Shown piece by piece: positions 43,252 to 52,077 of a stretch of DNA of 64,000 nt. The stretch spans positions 1 through 64,000 of the forward strand of contig JAUBSN010000009.1 in the NCBI GenBank assembly GCA_036704825.1. The letters run 5' to 3'. The notes below the pieces were generated by a model. The model saw nothing but the letters and a program-made list of their open reading frames with translations, was not told where the DNA came from and made no database searches. The translations under genes and the position numbers were made by a program. The DNA comes from Microcoleus sp036704825 (GTDB lineage Bacteria; Cyanobacteriota; Cyanobacteriia; Cyanobacteriales; Microcoleaceae). Positions within the stretch are counted from its first letter, which is position 1; every line of letters starts with the position of its first letter.

Positions 43252-45240
43252 ATGATCACATCTTCCCCTTCAACTCCTGTTGCGCGCAAGCCCTCTAAAT
43301 CAGAAGGTCTCAAAGAACGCAGCAACTATTTACGAGAACCCGTTGCGACTGAACTGTTACAAGAAACTACCCACTTCACCGAAGACGGGATTCAGATTCT
43401 CAAATTTCACGGCTCGTACCAGCAAGACAACCGCGACAATCGAGTTAAAGGACAAGAAAAAGACTATCAGTTCATGCTCCGCACCCGCAATCCCGGCGGG
43501 TTCACTCCGCCGCAATTATACTTAGCCTTAGACAAGCTATCTGAAGAATACGGCAACCACACGATCCGCGTCACAACGCGCCAAGGTTTCCAACTTCACG
43601 GGGTGTTGAAAAAAAATCTTAAAGCAGTGTTTTCCTCAATTATTAAAAATATGGGGTCAACCTTGGGAGCTTGCGGCGACTTGAACCGCAACGTCATGGC
43701 ACCGCCAGCACCGTACAAAAATCGCCCAGAATACAAGTATGCGCTGCAATACGCCAACAATGTCGCCGATTTGCTGACACCGCAAACCGGTGCTTATTAC
43801 GAAATTTGGCTGGACGGCGAAAAAGCTATTTCGGCCGAGGAGGACCCCGCAGTGAAGGCGGCGAGACAGAAAAACGGCAACGGCACAATCTTTAGCGACA
43901 AAGAAGAACCGATTTACGGCAGCCATTATATGCCGCGCAAGTTCAAGTGTTCCGTTACCGTGCCGGGAGACAATTCAATTGACTTGTACTCTCAGGATTT
44001 GAGCTTGGTGGTAATTACGAATAAAGCTGGCGAGTTGCAAGGTTTTGACGTGTTTGCTGGCGGCGGTTTGGGCCGCACTCACAATAAAGAAGAGACTTTT
44101 GCGCGGGTTGCGGATGAGATTTGCTATGTTGCCAAGGATGATGTTTACGATTTGGTCAAGGCAATTGTAGCAACGCAAAGAGATTACGGCGATCGCACAG
44201 ACAGACGGCACGCGCGGCTGAAGTACCTGATTAACGACAAAGGCGTACAGTGGTTCCGCGAAAAAGTAGCAGAATATTTTGGCAAGCCGCTAGAAGCCTT
44301 TAAACCGCTGCCTGAGTGGAAGTATTTTGATTTCTTGGGCTGGCACGAACAGGGAGACGGTAAACTGTTTGTCGGCATTTCTATAGAAAATGGCCGGATT
44401 AAGGATGAAGGCTCATTTCAGCTAAAAACAGCTTTGCGGGAAATTGTGCAGAAGTACAACTTGCCGATACTGGCGACACCGCACCAAAACGTGCTGGTTT
44501 ACGATATTTCGCCGGATATCAAACAGGAGATTCAGGGAATACTCGATCGATGCGGCATTCAGCGGGAAACGGCGATCGACCCCTTAGTACGCTATGCAAT
44601 GGCTTGTCCGGCAATGCCGACTTGCGGGCTGGCGATTACCGAGTCCGAGCGAGTGATTCCCAGCATTCTAGAGCGGATTCGGACACTTTTGACCAAAGTT
44701 GGCTTGGCAGACGAGCATTTGGTGGTGCGGATGACTGGTTGCCCAAATGGATGCGCCCGCCCTTATATGGCAGAATTGGGGTTTGTCGGGAGTTCGCCGG
44801 AATCCTACCAGATTTGGCTGGGCGGTTCTCCCGACCAAACGCGGCTGGCAAAACCAATTGAGGAAAAGCTGCACGTAAAGAATTTTGAAGCTTTTCTGGA
44901 ACCGATTTTTGTTTATTTCAAGCAAAAACGGCAACTGAGCGAGAGTTTTGGCAATTTTTGCGATCGCGTCGGGTTAGAATCTATCCGTCAATTTGTAACC
45001 AACTACCAATCTACTGACTCGATGACAACTGAGATTAATGAATTAGATGTTACGTCTAGTAACGATAACGGGAAAGAGACTGCCGCTGCTAGCGGTGGCA
45101 AAGTCCGCCGTCGAATTAGCGTCCGCGATGAAATCTACAACGAGCTCAAGGAAGAAGCAGCCCGTCAGGGCAAGCCGATTACACAGCTAGCTACAGAAGC
45201 GATTTCTACTTATTTAAAAAAGATCAAGGAGGAAGCATAA
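43252..45240 (+). CDS. sir: Ferredoxin-sulfite reductase with C-terminal RHH extension
   Basis: 662 aa. Reduces sulfite to sulfide with six electrons from ferredoxin. Two ferrodoxin-like repeats plus sirohaem domains; the [4Fe-4S]-sirohaem cysteines are in ACPAMPTCGLA (Cx5C, ~residue 450) and TGCPNGCARPY (Cx3C, ~495). Sulfite-binding Arg/Lys motifs TRQGFQLHG and RRHARLKYL are present. After ~590 a polar linker leads to residues 617-662, RRRISVRDEIYNELKEE, then GKPITQLATEAISTYL, which has the beta-strand/helix/helix pattern of ribbon-helix-helix DNA-binding domains. This is not part of the catalytic core. ATG at 43252. Confidence 0.92.
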   Translation: MITSSPSTPVARKPSKSEGLKERSNYLREPVATELLQETTHFTEDGIQILKFHGSYQQDNRDNRVKGQEKDYQFMLRTRNPGGFTPPQLYLALDKLSEEYGNHTIRVTTRQGFQLHGVLKKNLKAVFSSIIKNMGSTLGACGDLNRNVMAPPAPYKNRPEYKYALQYANNVADLLTPQTGAYYEIWLDGEKAISAEEDPAVKAARQKNGNGTIFSDKEEPIYGSHYMPRKFKCSVTVPGDNSIDLYSQDLSLVVITNKAGELQGFDVFAGGGLGRTHNKEETFARVADEICYVAKDDVYDLVKAIVATQRDYGDRTDRRHARLKYLINDKGVQWFREKVAEYFGKPLEAFKPLPEWKYFDFLGWHEQGDGKLFVGISIENGRIKDEGSFQLKTALREIVQKYNLPILATPHQNVLVYDISPDIKQEIQGILDRCGIQRETAIDPLVRYAMACPAMPTCGLAITESERVIPSILERIRTLLTKVGLADEHLVVRMTGCPNGCARPYMAELGFVGSSPESYQIWLGGSPDQTRLAKPIEEKLHVKNFEAFLEPIFVYFKQKRQLSESFGNFCDRVGLESIRQFVTNYQSTDSMTTEINELDVTSSNDNGKETAAASGGKVRRRISVRDEIYNELKEEAARQGKPITQLATEAISTYLKKIKEEA

Positions 45241-45499
45241 GCTGATTTTCGATTTTCAATTTGTGATTTTCGATTGTATTCAATAGACTTCTGGCAAAAG
45301 TAATATAAAGGCAGAGCATTTGCATAAAAAAACTTGGATTTGTAAAATAATTCCGGTTGTAGATGCTTTGCCTTTATTGTTTTTTGAACTGTTCAAACCC
45401 CGCCTGCCTATCTCCTCTCATTCTATCTTCCTCTGCGTTCTCTGCGTTCTCTGCGGTTTTAAAAAAATCTCTAATAGAAAACGAACAATCCCAAACTTA
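45241..45499. other. Gap with TCTGCGTTC repeat
   Basis: 259 bases. The frame upstream of rsmE is open but is not conserved; it includes CTCTGCGTTCTCTGCGTTC (45432-45450), a relative of the TCTGCG repeats found elsewhere in the window. Confidence 0.5.
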
Positions 45500-46324
45500 A
45501 TGCCTCAATTACAAAGATTAGCAGTTAGTCCCGCTCAAATTTGCGATCGCAAAATTGACTTAACTAAAGAACAGCAGCATTATTTAAACCGAGTGCTGCG
45601 TTTGAGTGAGGGCGATCGATTTATTGCGATGGACGGCCGGGGACATTGGTGGTCTGCCGTCCTAGAATTGCGGGAAACCGGGTTATTTGCCTCGATAGCA
45701 GAGGAGATTTCTGCGGACAGGGAGCTACCCGTGGAAGTAACTTTGATGGCAGCCTTGCCCAAAGGAAACGGCTTTGACGAGGTTGTGAGACAGGCGGCGG
45801 AGTTGGGTGTGGCAAGTATTGTGCCGGTGACGAGCGATCGAACTTTGCTCAAACCAAGTGCTCAGAAGGTCGATCGGTGGAGAAGGATTGCTGCCGAAGC
45901 GGCAGAACAGTCGGAACGTCAATTTGTGCCGGCGATTTTAGAGCCTGTTTCGTTTGATATTGCTGTCAAAAATTGCGGTCAAAAATATCGATATATTTGT
46001 GTTGCTCGCGGGGACAATCGGCATTTGTGGGATTGTTTGTTGGGTAATTTAGAACCCCCCCAGCCCCCCTTGTTAAGGGGGGAGCAAGATGGAGCGACTG
46101 GTTTCGCTCCCCCCCAGTCCCCCTTAATAAGGGGGGAGCAAGAACAAGAGGAATTAGCGATCGTGATTGCTGTCGGGCCGGAGGGTGGATGGACTGACGG
46201 TGAGGTGAAAAGGGCGATCGAATTTGGTTTTGAAGCTGTTTCTTTGGGGAGTAGAATTTTAAGAGCGGTGACTGCACCGATAGTTGCTTTATCATTGGTG
46301 GGCGCGGCTTTTGAGAAGTGCTAA
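45500..46324 (+). CDS. rsmE: 16S rRNA (uracil1498-N3)-methyltransferase
   Basis: 274 aa from ATG at 45500, chosen because MPQLQRLAVSPAQI begins the conserved RsmE N-terminus (PUA-like domain); the open frame extends 60 codons upstream over repeat DNA. SPOUT knot motifs: VTLMAALPKGNGFDEVVRQAAELGV, VIAVGPEGGWTDGEV, LGSRILRAVTAP. Between the N-domain and the knot, about residues 186-214, the chain contains PPQPPLLRGEQ and PPQSPLIRGEQ, two copies of a 34-base palindromic repeat 54 bases apart (46055-46088, 46109-46142), inserted in frame. Confidence 0.9.
   Translation: MPQLQRLAVSPAQICDRKIDLTKEQQHYLNRVLRLSEGDRFIAMDGRGHWWSAVLELRETGLFASIAEEISADRELPVEVTLMAALPKGNGFDEVVRQAAELGVASIVPVTSDRTLLKPSAQKVDRWRRIAAEAAEQSERQFVPAILEPVSFDIAVKNCGQKYRYICVARGDNRHLWDCLLGNLEPPQPPLLRGEQDGATGFAPPQSPLIRGEQEQEELAIVIAVGPEGGWTDGEVKRAIEFGFEAVSLGSRILRAVTAPIVALSLVGAAFEKC
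46055..46142. repeat. Two in-frame palindromic repeat units inside rsmE
   Basis: Each unit is a C-run, AG, CCCCCTT-N3-AAGGGGGG, AGCAAG. Units start 54 bases apart, keeping frame. C/G-rich arms form hairpins. Confidence 0.8.
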
Positions 46325-46380
46325 TATCCACAAAAAAGTACCGAGACTTGCTGGGTTTGGCGATCGCCGCTAAAATGTAA

Positions 46381-46635
46381 ATGGCTAATTATAACAGAAG
46401 TAAAATGTTACAGTCAGTAGAGGGCATATATCGAAATGGCAAAATCGAATTACTAGAAACACCCACCGACATAGAAGAAGCGCAAGTTATTGTTACTTTT
46501 ATGCCAAAAATAGGGTTAGTAAACTTGCAATCTCGCGGTATCAACGACGAACAAGCAGCAGATTTACGGGTGCGGTTGAGCAGATTTGCTCCTGATTGGG
46601 AACTACCCGAGATGGATGCTTACGATGCCTTATAA
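46381..46635 (+). CDS. Antitoxin of MazF-type pair
   Basis: 84 aa (internal Met at 46405 is an alternative start). SVEGIYRNGKIELLETPTDIEEAQVIVTFMP is a beta-rich DUF104/AbrB-like N-terminus common to antitoxins in cyanobacteria; the C-terminus is acidic and likely wraps the toxin. Overlaps the toxin gene by 11 bases. Confidence 0.72.
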   Translation: MANYNRSKMLQSVEGIYRNGKIELLETPTDIEEAQVIVTFMPKIGLVNLQSRGINDEQAADLRVRLSRFAPDWELPEMDAYDAL

Positions 46636-46975
46636 TCGCGGTGATGTGGTTTTGGTTTTGTTCCCCAGCTCGGACTTGCGTACTGCGAAACGCCGTCCAG
46701 CTTTGATAATTCAAGCTAATAATCTGGGGACTGGTTTAGGGCAAACAATTACGGCAATGATTACTAGCAATTTAGCCCGTTCTGGACACCCAAGCCGGGT
46801 TTTTGTTTCCCTAGCAACACCGTCAGGGCAGCAAACGGGATTGCTAGCTGACTCGGTAATTATGACAGACAATCTTGTGACGCTTCTAGAAGTTGAAATC
46901 GATCGCAAAATTGGTATTTGGTCAAATATGGTGGCAGTAGATGCAGCACTCAAGCACACTTTGGCAATCGAATAA
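46625..46975 (+). CDS. MazF/PemK-family toxin
   Basis: 116 aa from ATG at 46625. PemK/MazF endoribonuclease fold: MPYNRGDVVLVLFPSSD, KRRPALIIQANNLG, ITAMITSN and GLLADSVIMTDNLVTLLE are the four family blocks. Degrades mRNA when free; neutralised by the upstream antitoxin. The overlap of 11 bases with the antitoxin gene couples their translation. Confidence 0.85.
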   Translation: MPYNRGDVVLVLFPSSDLRTAKRRPALIIQANNLGTGLGQTITAMITSNLARSGHPSRVFVSLATPSGQQTGLLADSVIMTDNLVTLLEVEIDRKIGIWSNMVAVDAALKHTLAIE

Positions 46976-47040
46976 ACAGGGTGAATCGAATTCATCAAAT
47001 ATAAAAACAATCTTTACATCAATCAGGTCTACTTTTTCTT

Positions 47041-47511
47041 ATGTCATCAGATAGGTGGGTTGACGAGCCAATGAAAATAGAGTTGAAGAAAGGTCGATCG
47101 CTCTTTTGGTCGATTCCCTGCGGGATAGCTTCGCCGCGCGTGCTTTTGGCAATTTTCGGTACAACATCAGTTTTGGTACAATCTGGGCGCTCTGTCATAG
47201 CTCAACAGATTAATTGCGATCGCCCGCAAGGAGATGTGCAAGTCAGAACTTGTATTCGATTGAGGTACGAGGCTTCGGATCGACAACTTAACGAGGTTTA
47301 CAAACAACTGATATCCCAATTGAGCGGCGAAGAGCGATCGCTACTTTCCGAAGCACAATTAGGATGGATTAAAGTGCGAGATAAAACCTGCGAATTTGAA
47401 GTGTATCAAAATCGCGGCGGTACCGGTTATCGAGGTTTCCTCAATGAATGTTTGGATCGCATGACTAAACAGCGCACAGGCGAGTTGCAGCGGTATATCG
47501 AGGAAAGATAA
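47041..47511 (+). CDS. LprI-like (DUF1311) secreted protein
   Basis: 156 aa. The C-terminal ~100 residues show the DUF1311/LprI pattern with four Cys: INCDRPQ, VRTCIRLRYEASDRQLNEVYKQL, GWIKVRDKTCEFEVYQ, FLNECLDRMTKQRTGEL. LprI binds lysozyme in mycobacteria; the family role otherwise is unclear. The N-terminus is a likely signal peptide (VLLAIFGTTSVLVQSGRSVIA, ~35-56). Just before it SIPCGIASPRV is coded by the 35-base repeat at 47111-47145, so the signal region may be interrupted by an insertion. Confidence 0.75.
   Translation: MSSDRWVDEPMKIELKKGRSLFWSIPCGIASPRVLLAIFGTTSVLVQSGRSVIAQQINCDRPQGDVQVRTCIRLRYEASDRQLNEVYKQLISQLSGEERSLLSEAQLGWIKVRDKTCEFEVYQNRGGTGYRGFLNECLDRMTKQRTGELQRYIEER
47111..47145. 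repeat. 35-base coding repeat, copy 2
   Basis: 33 of 35 bases match the copy at 41325-41359, but it is read in a different frame here. Confidence 0.85.
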
Positions 47512-47646
47512 AAAAAGGCGATCGAACTAAGCTCAGAACTTGTATCTACCTCTGCCTTAATCTGCGTTAATCTGCGTGCATCTGCGGTTAAAAAATAATA
47601 AAATATGCTCGCTGCAAAAAGTCTCTCCCAAAAACAAGGAAAATTC

Positions 47647-48237
47647 ATGAAAATGCGATCGCCCATCACCATCACCATCATCGTAGCAATCCTAGCCGCC
47701 AGCATACAATCTGTAACGGCTGAGCGATCGACAAATCAAGGGCAATTGCTAGCCAATGCTCAGCTATCTGACATACAAACAAATCAGCTTAAGTCTCTCG
47801 GAGTTAAAGTTGCCATTCCTAGCTATATTCCCGCCGGATTTCAGGTGGCTAGCGTTCAAGTTAAACCTTGTCCTTCAGGAGTCCGCCGTTTTTGTCCTAA
47901 CTACGCAATTATCTATCGAAACTCGAATAAATCTTGCTTTGCTATTGAATCCACAGGTGGCGGTATTGGCGATATGCCATCGACTGACTTAGAACGGAGT
48001 TATCCCGTCAACAATTCAATATTGGGCAAAAGCGCAGTGTTAAAATATCGTAAAAACCCTCGACTTTCTGGCCCTACTTTAACAGGATCTTGGATGGGGC
48101 AAGGCCCATTTTACAGATTTACTGGTGCGGGTTCTCGTCTTTTCTTAGATACTGCACCTCCAGAGTTATCTAATTGTAAGGACATTAGCCCCCAAGAAGC
48201 TGTCCGGGTTTGGGAATCTCTGCGATACTTGCCATAA
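47647..48237 (+). CDS. Secreted hypothetical protein
   Basis: 196 aa from ATG at 47647 (the frame is open from 47605). Signal peptide: basic start MKMRSPITITIIVAILAASIQSVTAE. Body has four to five Cys (PCPSGVRRFCPNY, KSCFAIE, LSNCKDI) that could form disulfides and a repeated beta pattern. No family recognised. Function unknown. Confidence 0.6.
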   Translation: MKMRSPITITIIVAILAASIQSVTAERSTNQGQLLANAQLSDIQTNQLKSLGVKVAIPSYIPAGFQVASVQVKPCPSGVRRFCPNYAIIYRNSNKSCFAIESTGGGIGDMPSTDLERSYPVNNSILGKSAVLKYRKNPRLSGPTLTGSWMGQGPFYRFTGAGSRLFLDTAPPELSNCKDISPQEAVRVWESLRYLP

Positions 48238-48534
48238 AATCCTCAAATAATAGCAGCACAGTGTTCTCATTCTTGGCCGATCGCACAACCAAAGGTACTT
48301 ACACATTAAGCATTAATTCCAATCAACTTTAACTTATATTTTTTTTACATCCACTCAACATCCATCTATTCATAGCCGCGTTCATCCGCATTCATCTGCG
48401 GTTAAAAAATCCAAATCTTAATTTTTCCCAACAGCCCAAAATCCCAAACTAACATAAAAGCCAAAATTGTTAACCAGTAGCGGAATCAACGAAACATCAG
48501 CCAAGATAGAAACAACGCCATTCCCGCAACCGCC

Positions 48535-49692
48535 ATGACAGACATCAACCAAATAGCCGCCGCCCTAGATGGCAAAGAATACAAACAAGCAGCCCAACTC
48601 ATCAAACAACTGCAAAAAGAATCCCCCGAAAATCCGTGGGTGCAATACTATATCGGCCGCTACTACGAACTCACCAATAACCTCGAAAAAGCCCAAACAA
48701 CCTACAAACAAATACTCCGCGACATCACCAACCCCAAAATCGTCTCCCAGACCCGCCAAGGCATTCAACGGATTGAAATCGCACAACAAAACGTCCGCCA
48801 ACAAGCCATAGAAACCGCCAAAAACGACCCCAGCAACCTCGAACCGGGACTCCTCATCCTCGAACCAGTTAGCCCCGAAAACAAACCCGCAGCCATTCAA
48901 AATATCAGCAGAATCTTTAAAATCGACGCTTACACAACCCGGATGCAAATCCAAAGCCGCGGCTGGAGACTCTACAAAACTGGCCCCATTGCCGAACTCC
49001 GAATTTACGGTCAAGAACTCCTCAACGCCGGCATTCCCGTATTTTGGGCCACCCTAACCGATATTCAAAAAATCCAAATCTTCCGAGTGCAACACTTCAA
49101 GTCTCTCTCTTCCCCAGCCGTTGTTTGCAAAGATCGACTCGATCGACTCGGTGCGATCGAATTTAACTGGTCAGAAGTTACCCAAAGAGTAGAAGGCTTA
49201 TTGCCGATGTTCATCGAAGTCATGGACTACTCCCCCAACCGAAGAAAGGAGCAATTTCGCCACAGAGAAATCAGGCAAGATTACGCTCAAATCTGTGACT
49301 TGCACATTCCCAGCAGAAACTGCATTCTGCGAATTTGCGACCAAAGTTACGAATTTCAACAAGGAGTTGAGTTCACCAAAGCTGCTGCCGAGATCTCCAC
49401 TTCACCGAACCCCAAAAACAAAACACCCAGAGTCAAAAACTCTCAACAAATTCCTCAAAGTACCACCCGAATTAACTGGAATCATTTACTAGAAATATTC
49501 GATCGCCAGCTTGACGTTACAGTTTGGTCAGAATTTACGCCCTTTGCCGAGACAGTGCTCGATTACACTAATATGTTGAGCAAAATCGAATCTCATATAG
49601 AAGTCGATCGCAAATCCGAAACTCCTTGGGACTCAGCTTTTCAGCTATATAGCGGATTAGCCTTCCTCCGAAATGAAAAAAATAGGGAATAG
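48535..49692 (+). CDS. TPR-containing cyanobacterial hypothetical protein
   Basis: 385 aa. The N-terminus has one to two tetratricopeptide-like helix pairs (ALDGKEYKQAAQLIKQLQKESPENPWVQYYIGRYYELTNNLEKAQTTYKQIL, residues ~8-60). A central domain of mixed alpha/beta (IFKIDAYTTRMQIQSRGWRLYKTGPIAELRIYGQELLNAGIPVFWATLTDI) follows. This combination is seen in several cyanobacteria but its function is not known. ATG at 48535, no SD seen. Confidence 0.65.
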   Translation: MTDINQIAAALDGKEYKQAAQLIKQLQKESPENPWVQYYIGRYYELTNNLEKAQTTYKQILRDITNPKIVSQTRQGIQRIEIAQQNVRQQAIETAKNDPSNLEPGLLILEPVSPENKPAAIQNISRIFKIDAYTTRMQIQSRGWRLYKTGPIAELRIYGQELLNAGIPVFWATLTDIQKIQIFRVQHFKSLSSPAVVCKDRLDRLGAIEFNWSEVTQRVEGLLPMFIEVMDYSPNRRKEQFRHREIRQDYAQICDLHIPSRNCILRICDQSYEFQQGVEFTKAAAEISTSPNPKNKTPRVKNSQQIPQSTTRINWNHLLEIFDRQLDVTVWSEFTPFAETVLDYTNMLSKIESHIEVDRKSETPWDSAFQLYSGLAFLRNEKNRE

Positions 49693-49795
49693 AACAAAGA
49701 GTTAAAATTAAAAATGAGTAATCCCCTTTTTAATTTTTAACGCCAGCATTTGGAATTATCCAATGCCCAATTCCCTATTATCAATTCCCAATTTC

Positions 49796-50299
49796 CTACT
49801 TAGTTTTCACCTGACGGGCCATTTCCCGGAAATTGTTCATGCTGGGACCCGGCCCCCGACGAGTTGCTGTTGATGTCGGCATTAAATTATTAGGAGCAAA
49901 AGTCCGAATCGGTTCTGGTTGACTCGGCACTTTCCCGTTAGTTGCAGCAGCAGCAGGTATCTTAGCTGGTTCCGCAGTCTTAGCAGGAACGCTAGCGGCT
50001 GGTTCCTTTTCTTTGTCTTTCTTAGACTTTTTCTCTACCTTAGCCTTCTTAGTCGGTTCAGACTTCTCAGACTTCTCAGACTTCTCAGACTTCTCAGACT
50101 TCTCAGACTTCTCAGACTTAGCAGGCTCAACTTTTGCCGGTGCGACCGCAACAGGCTCAGCCTTCGCAGGCGCAACTTTTGCCGGTTCCTTGGTCGAAGA
50201 TTCGCCCAAATCTAGGAAATATTCAGACTTTTTCAAGCCCAACAGTCTGCCGAAAAAGCCGAAAATACCGCCCAAGAAATTTTTGATAAAACCAAACAT
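49796..50299 (-). CDS. Cyanobacterial hypothetical protein with amphipathic N-terminus and (SEK)n
   Basis: 167 aa. N-terminal MFGFIKNFLGGIFGFFGRLLGLKK is a strongly hydrophobic/amphipathic helix suited to membrane association. The rest is Lys/Ala/Pro/Glu-rich disordered chain with six Ser-Glu-Lys triplets in a row from the 9-base tandem at 50062-50115. The C-terminus RGPGPSMNNFREMARQVKTK looks conserved in form. Function unknown. Confidence 0.65.
   Translation of the reverse strand: MFGFIKNFLGGIFGFFGRLLGLKKSEYFLDLGESSTKEPAKVAPAKAEPVAVAPAKVEPAKSEKSEKSEKSEKSEKSEKSEPTKKAKVEKKSKKDKEKEPAASVPAKTAEPAKIPAAAATNGKVPSQPEPIRTFAPNNLMPTSTATRRGPGPSMNNFREMARQVKTK
50062..50115. repeat. Tandem 9-mer ACTTCTCAG x6
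   Basis: Six exact copies inside the coding region, giving (SEK)6 on the minus strand. Likely to vary in copy number without frame loss. Confidence 0.85.
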
Positions 50300-50615
50300 T
50301 AGACTAACTCCTTTTGTTCTTTTAGAGAAATTTGTACAAGCTTGTCAACAAAATTAGACTACGAGGTCAGGCAACTTTTGTCTACATTTCTTAATCAAAA
50401 TTTACATTTTGCTGTATTTAAGCTACCTCATCCAAGCAAATTCTAGGTATAAATACCACCACGCCTTTGCACTTATTTACAAGTATCTCATAATTGTTAA
50501 CGATTCCCACTAATTGCCGATCGTACCTCGATCCGATTCGCTAGCTGTCCTAGTAGGGGTCAAACTCCCTAGGGGAGTAATCTATGCTGTAATCAGCAAG
50601 CAATTTTCTTTTCAA
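50300..50615. other. Intergenic region
   Basis: No gene beyond weak frames. An inverted pair CTAGGG-AGT-type sequence around 50552-50578 (CTAGTAGGGGTCAAACTCCCTAG) is the only dyad noted. Promoters for both divergent genes are expected. Confidence 0.35.
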
Positions 50616-51233
50616 ATGAACAGTTCGCTCGATCGCAATCCCGTCATCCTCATACACGGCATCTGGGACACAAAGATGATTTTCAGCAAAATGTCTGCCC
50701 GCCTCACCCAACTCGGATGGTCAGTCCACAGCCTCAACCTCACCCCCAACGACGGCAGCCTCGGCCTCGACTTACTCGCCAAGCAACTGGCAGACTACAT
50801 CTGTGAAACATTCGATCCAGAACAATCTTTAGACATAGTAGGCTACAGCATGGGCGGCATCGTCAGCCGCTACTACGTCCAGCGACTCGGAGGAATCAAC
50901 CGCGTACAGCGTTTCATCACCCTATCTTCCCCTCACCGCGGCACCTTCACCGCCTATTCCCTACGCCTACCAGGATACCTGGATATGCGCCCCGATAGTG
51001 GCTTGCTGCGCGATTTGAATCAAGATGTGACAATGCTCAAACGCATAAACTTTACATCAATGTGGACGCCATTTGACATAATGATTGTACCGGCTAACAG
51101 CTCCCAAATGCCAGTAGGTAAAGAAGTTAAAGTCAACGTTTTGCTGCACCGCCAAATGGTGACAGAACCCCAAAGTATTAACGCAGTAGTTGAAGAACTA
51201 AAAGCACCTATAGAAAATAAAATTTCAACTTAA
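50616..51233 (+). CDS. Lipase-like alpha/beta hydrolase, tandem copy 1
   Basis: 205 aa from ATG at 50616, selected because it gives the same length as copy 2; the TTG-started extension lacks similarity. Alpha/beta hydrolase with oxyanion NPVILIHGIWD, nucleophile GYSMGG (Ser near 80), Asp in FITLSS/ANSSQ region and His in VLLHRQMV. Belongs to the triacylglycerol-lipase/PGAP1-like type. Tandem with a ~55%-identical copy separated by two bases, so it arose by duplication. Confidence 0.8.
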   Translation: MNSSLDRNPVILIHGIWDTKMIFSKMSARLTQLGWSVHSLNLTPNDGSLGLDLLAKQLADYICETFDPEQSLDIVGYSMGGIVSRYYVQRLGGINRVQRFITLSSPHRGTFTAYSLRLPGYLDMRPDSGLLRDLNQDVTMLKRINFTSMWTPFDIMIVPANSSQMPVGKEVKVNVLLHRQMVTEPQSINAVVEELKAPIENKIST

Positions 51234-51235
51234 CA

Positions 51236-51847
51236 ATGAATAGCAATTTCAGTCGGAATCCCGTCTTGCTAATTCACGGTATCTTCATAAAATCGGGAAT
51301 TTTTCACAAAATGTCTGCCTATCTCACCCAACTAGGGTGGTCAGTCTACACCATCAATCTCTCGCCCCATTGGGGCAATGCCAGCATAGACGAATTAGCC
51401 CAACAAATAGCAGATTATACAGACAAAACCTTTGCGCCAGAACAGCATCTAGATATAGTAGGATTGAGCATGGGCGGTTTAGTAACTCGCTACTACCTGC
51501 AAAGGTTAGGCGGCATTAACCGAGTGCAGCGATTTATTGCCATATCTTCTCCTCACAGCGGTACTTGGATAGCTTACACTCTCTGGGGAAAAGGCTGCAT
51601 CCAAATGCGTCCTGGCAGTGATTTTCTGGAAGATTTAAATCGAGATGCTGCCTTGTTGGAAAAGCTCAATTTTACTTCGATTTGGACAGATTGGGATTTC
51701 ATCATCGTACCCGCTTCTAGTTCCCAAATATCGGCAGCCAAAGAAGTAAAATTGTCTGTTTTCGCCCATGCCATGATGGCGAGGCATTCCAGCAGTTTAA
51801 AAGCGGTCGCTGAAGCACTTTCAGAACCATTGAAAAATCATGATTAA
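51236..51847 (+). CDS. Lipase-like alpha/beta hydrolase, tandem copy 2
   Basis: 203 aa. NPVLLIHGIFIKSGIFHKMSAYLTQLGWSVY and VGLSMGGLVTRYYLQRLGGINRVQRFI parallel copy 1 throughout, with GLSMGG as nucleophile elbow and HAMMARHSSS bearing the likely catalytic His. Two bases separate it from the upstream stop, so translation is probably coupled. Soluble, no signal peptide; acyl substrate unknown. Confidence 0.8.
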   Translation: MNSNFSRNPVLLIHGIFIKSGIFHKMSAYLTQLGWSVYTINLSPHWGNASIDELAQQIADYTDKTFAPEQHLDIVGLSMGGLVTRYYLQRLGGINRVQRFIAISSPHSGTWIAYTLWGKGCIQMRPGSDFLEDLNRDAALLEKLNFTSIWTDWDFIIVPASSSQISAAKEVKLSVFAHAMMARHSSSLKAVAEALSEPLKNHD

Positions 51848-52077
51848 CCGTTTGATATCATTTCCGGTTACACCGGAATGATGTGAACTGTTGACGGTTT
51901 ACAGTGAACAGTGAACAGTTTACTCGAATTTACTATTCCGATGCTAACGGATTTGATATCATTCATGCTTGTATAATGTCAAATTATTAGGGGCGTGTTT
52001 CACCTACAATAATTGCCTAAAACCAACAATCTCGTAAACCCGCCTTCACAGGAAGCAAATCGCTACCGGACTAGATA

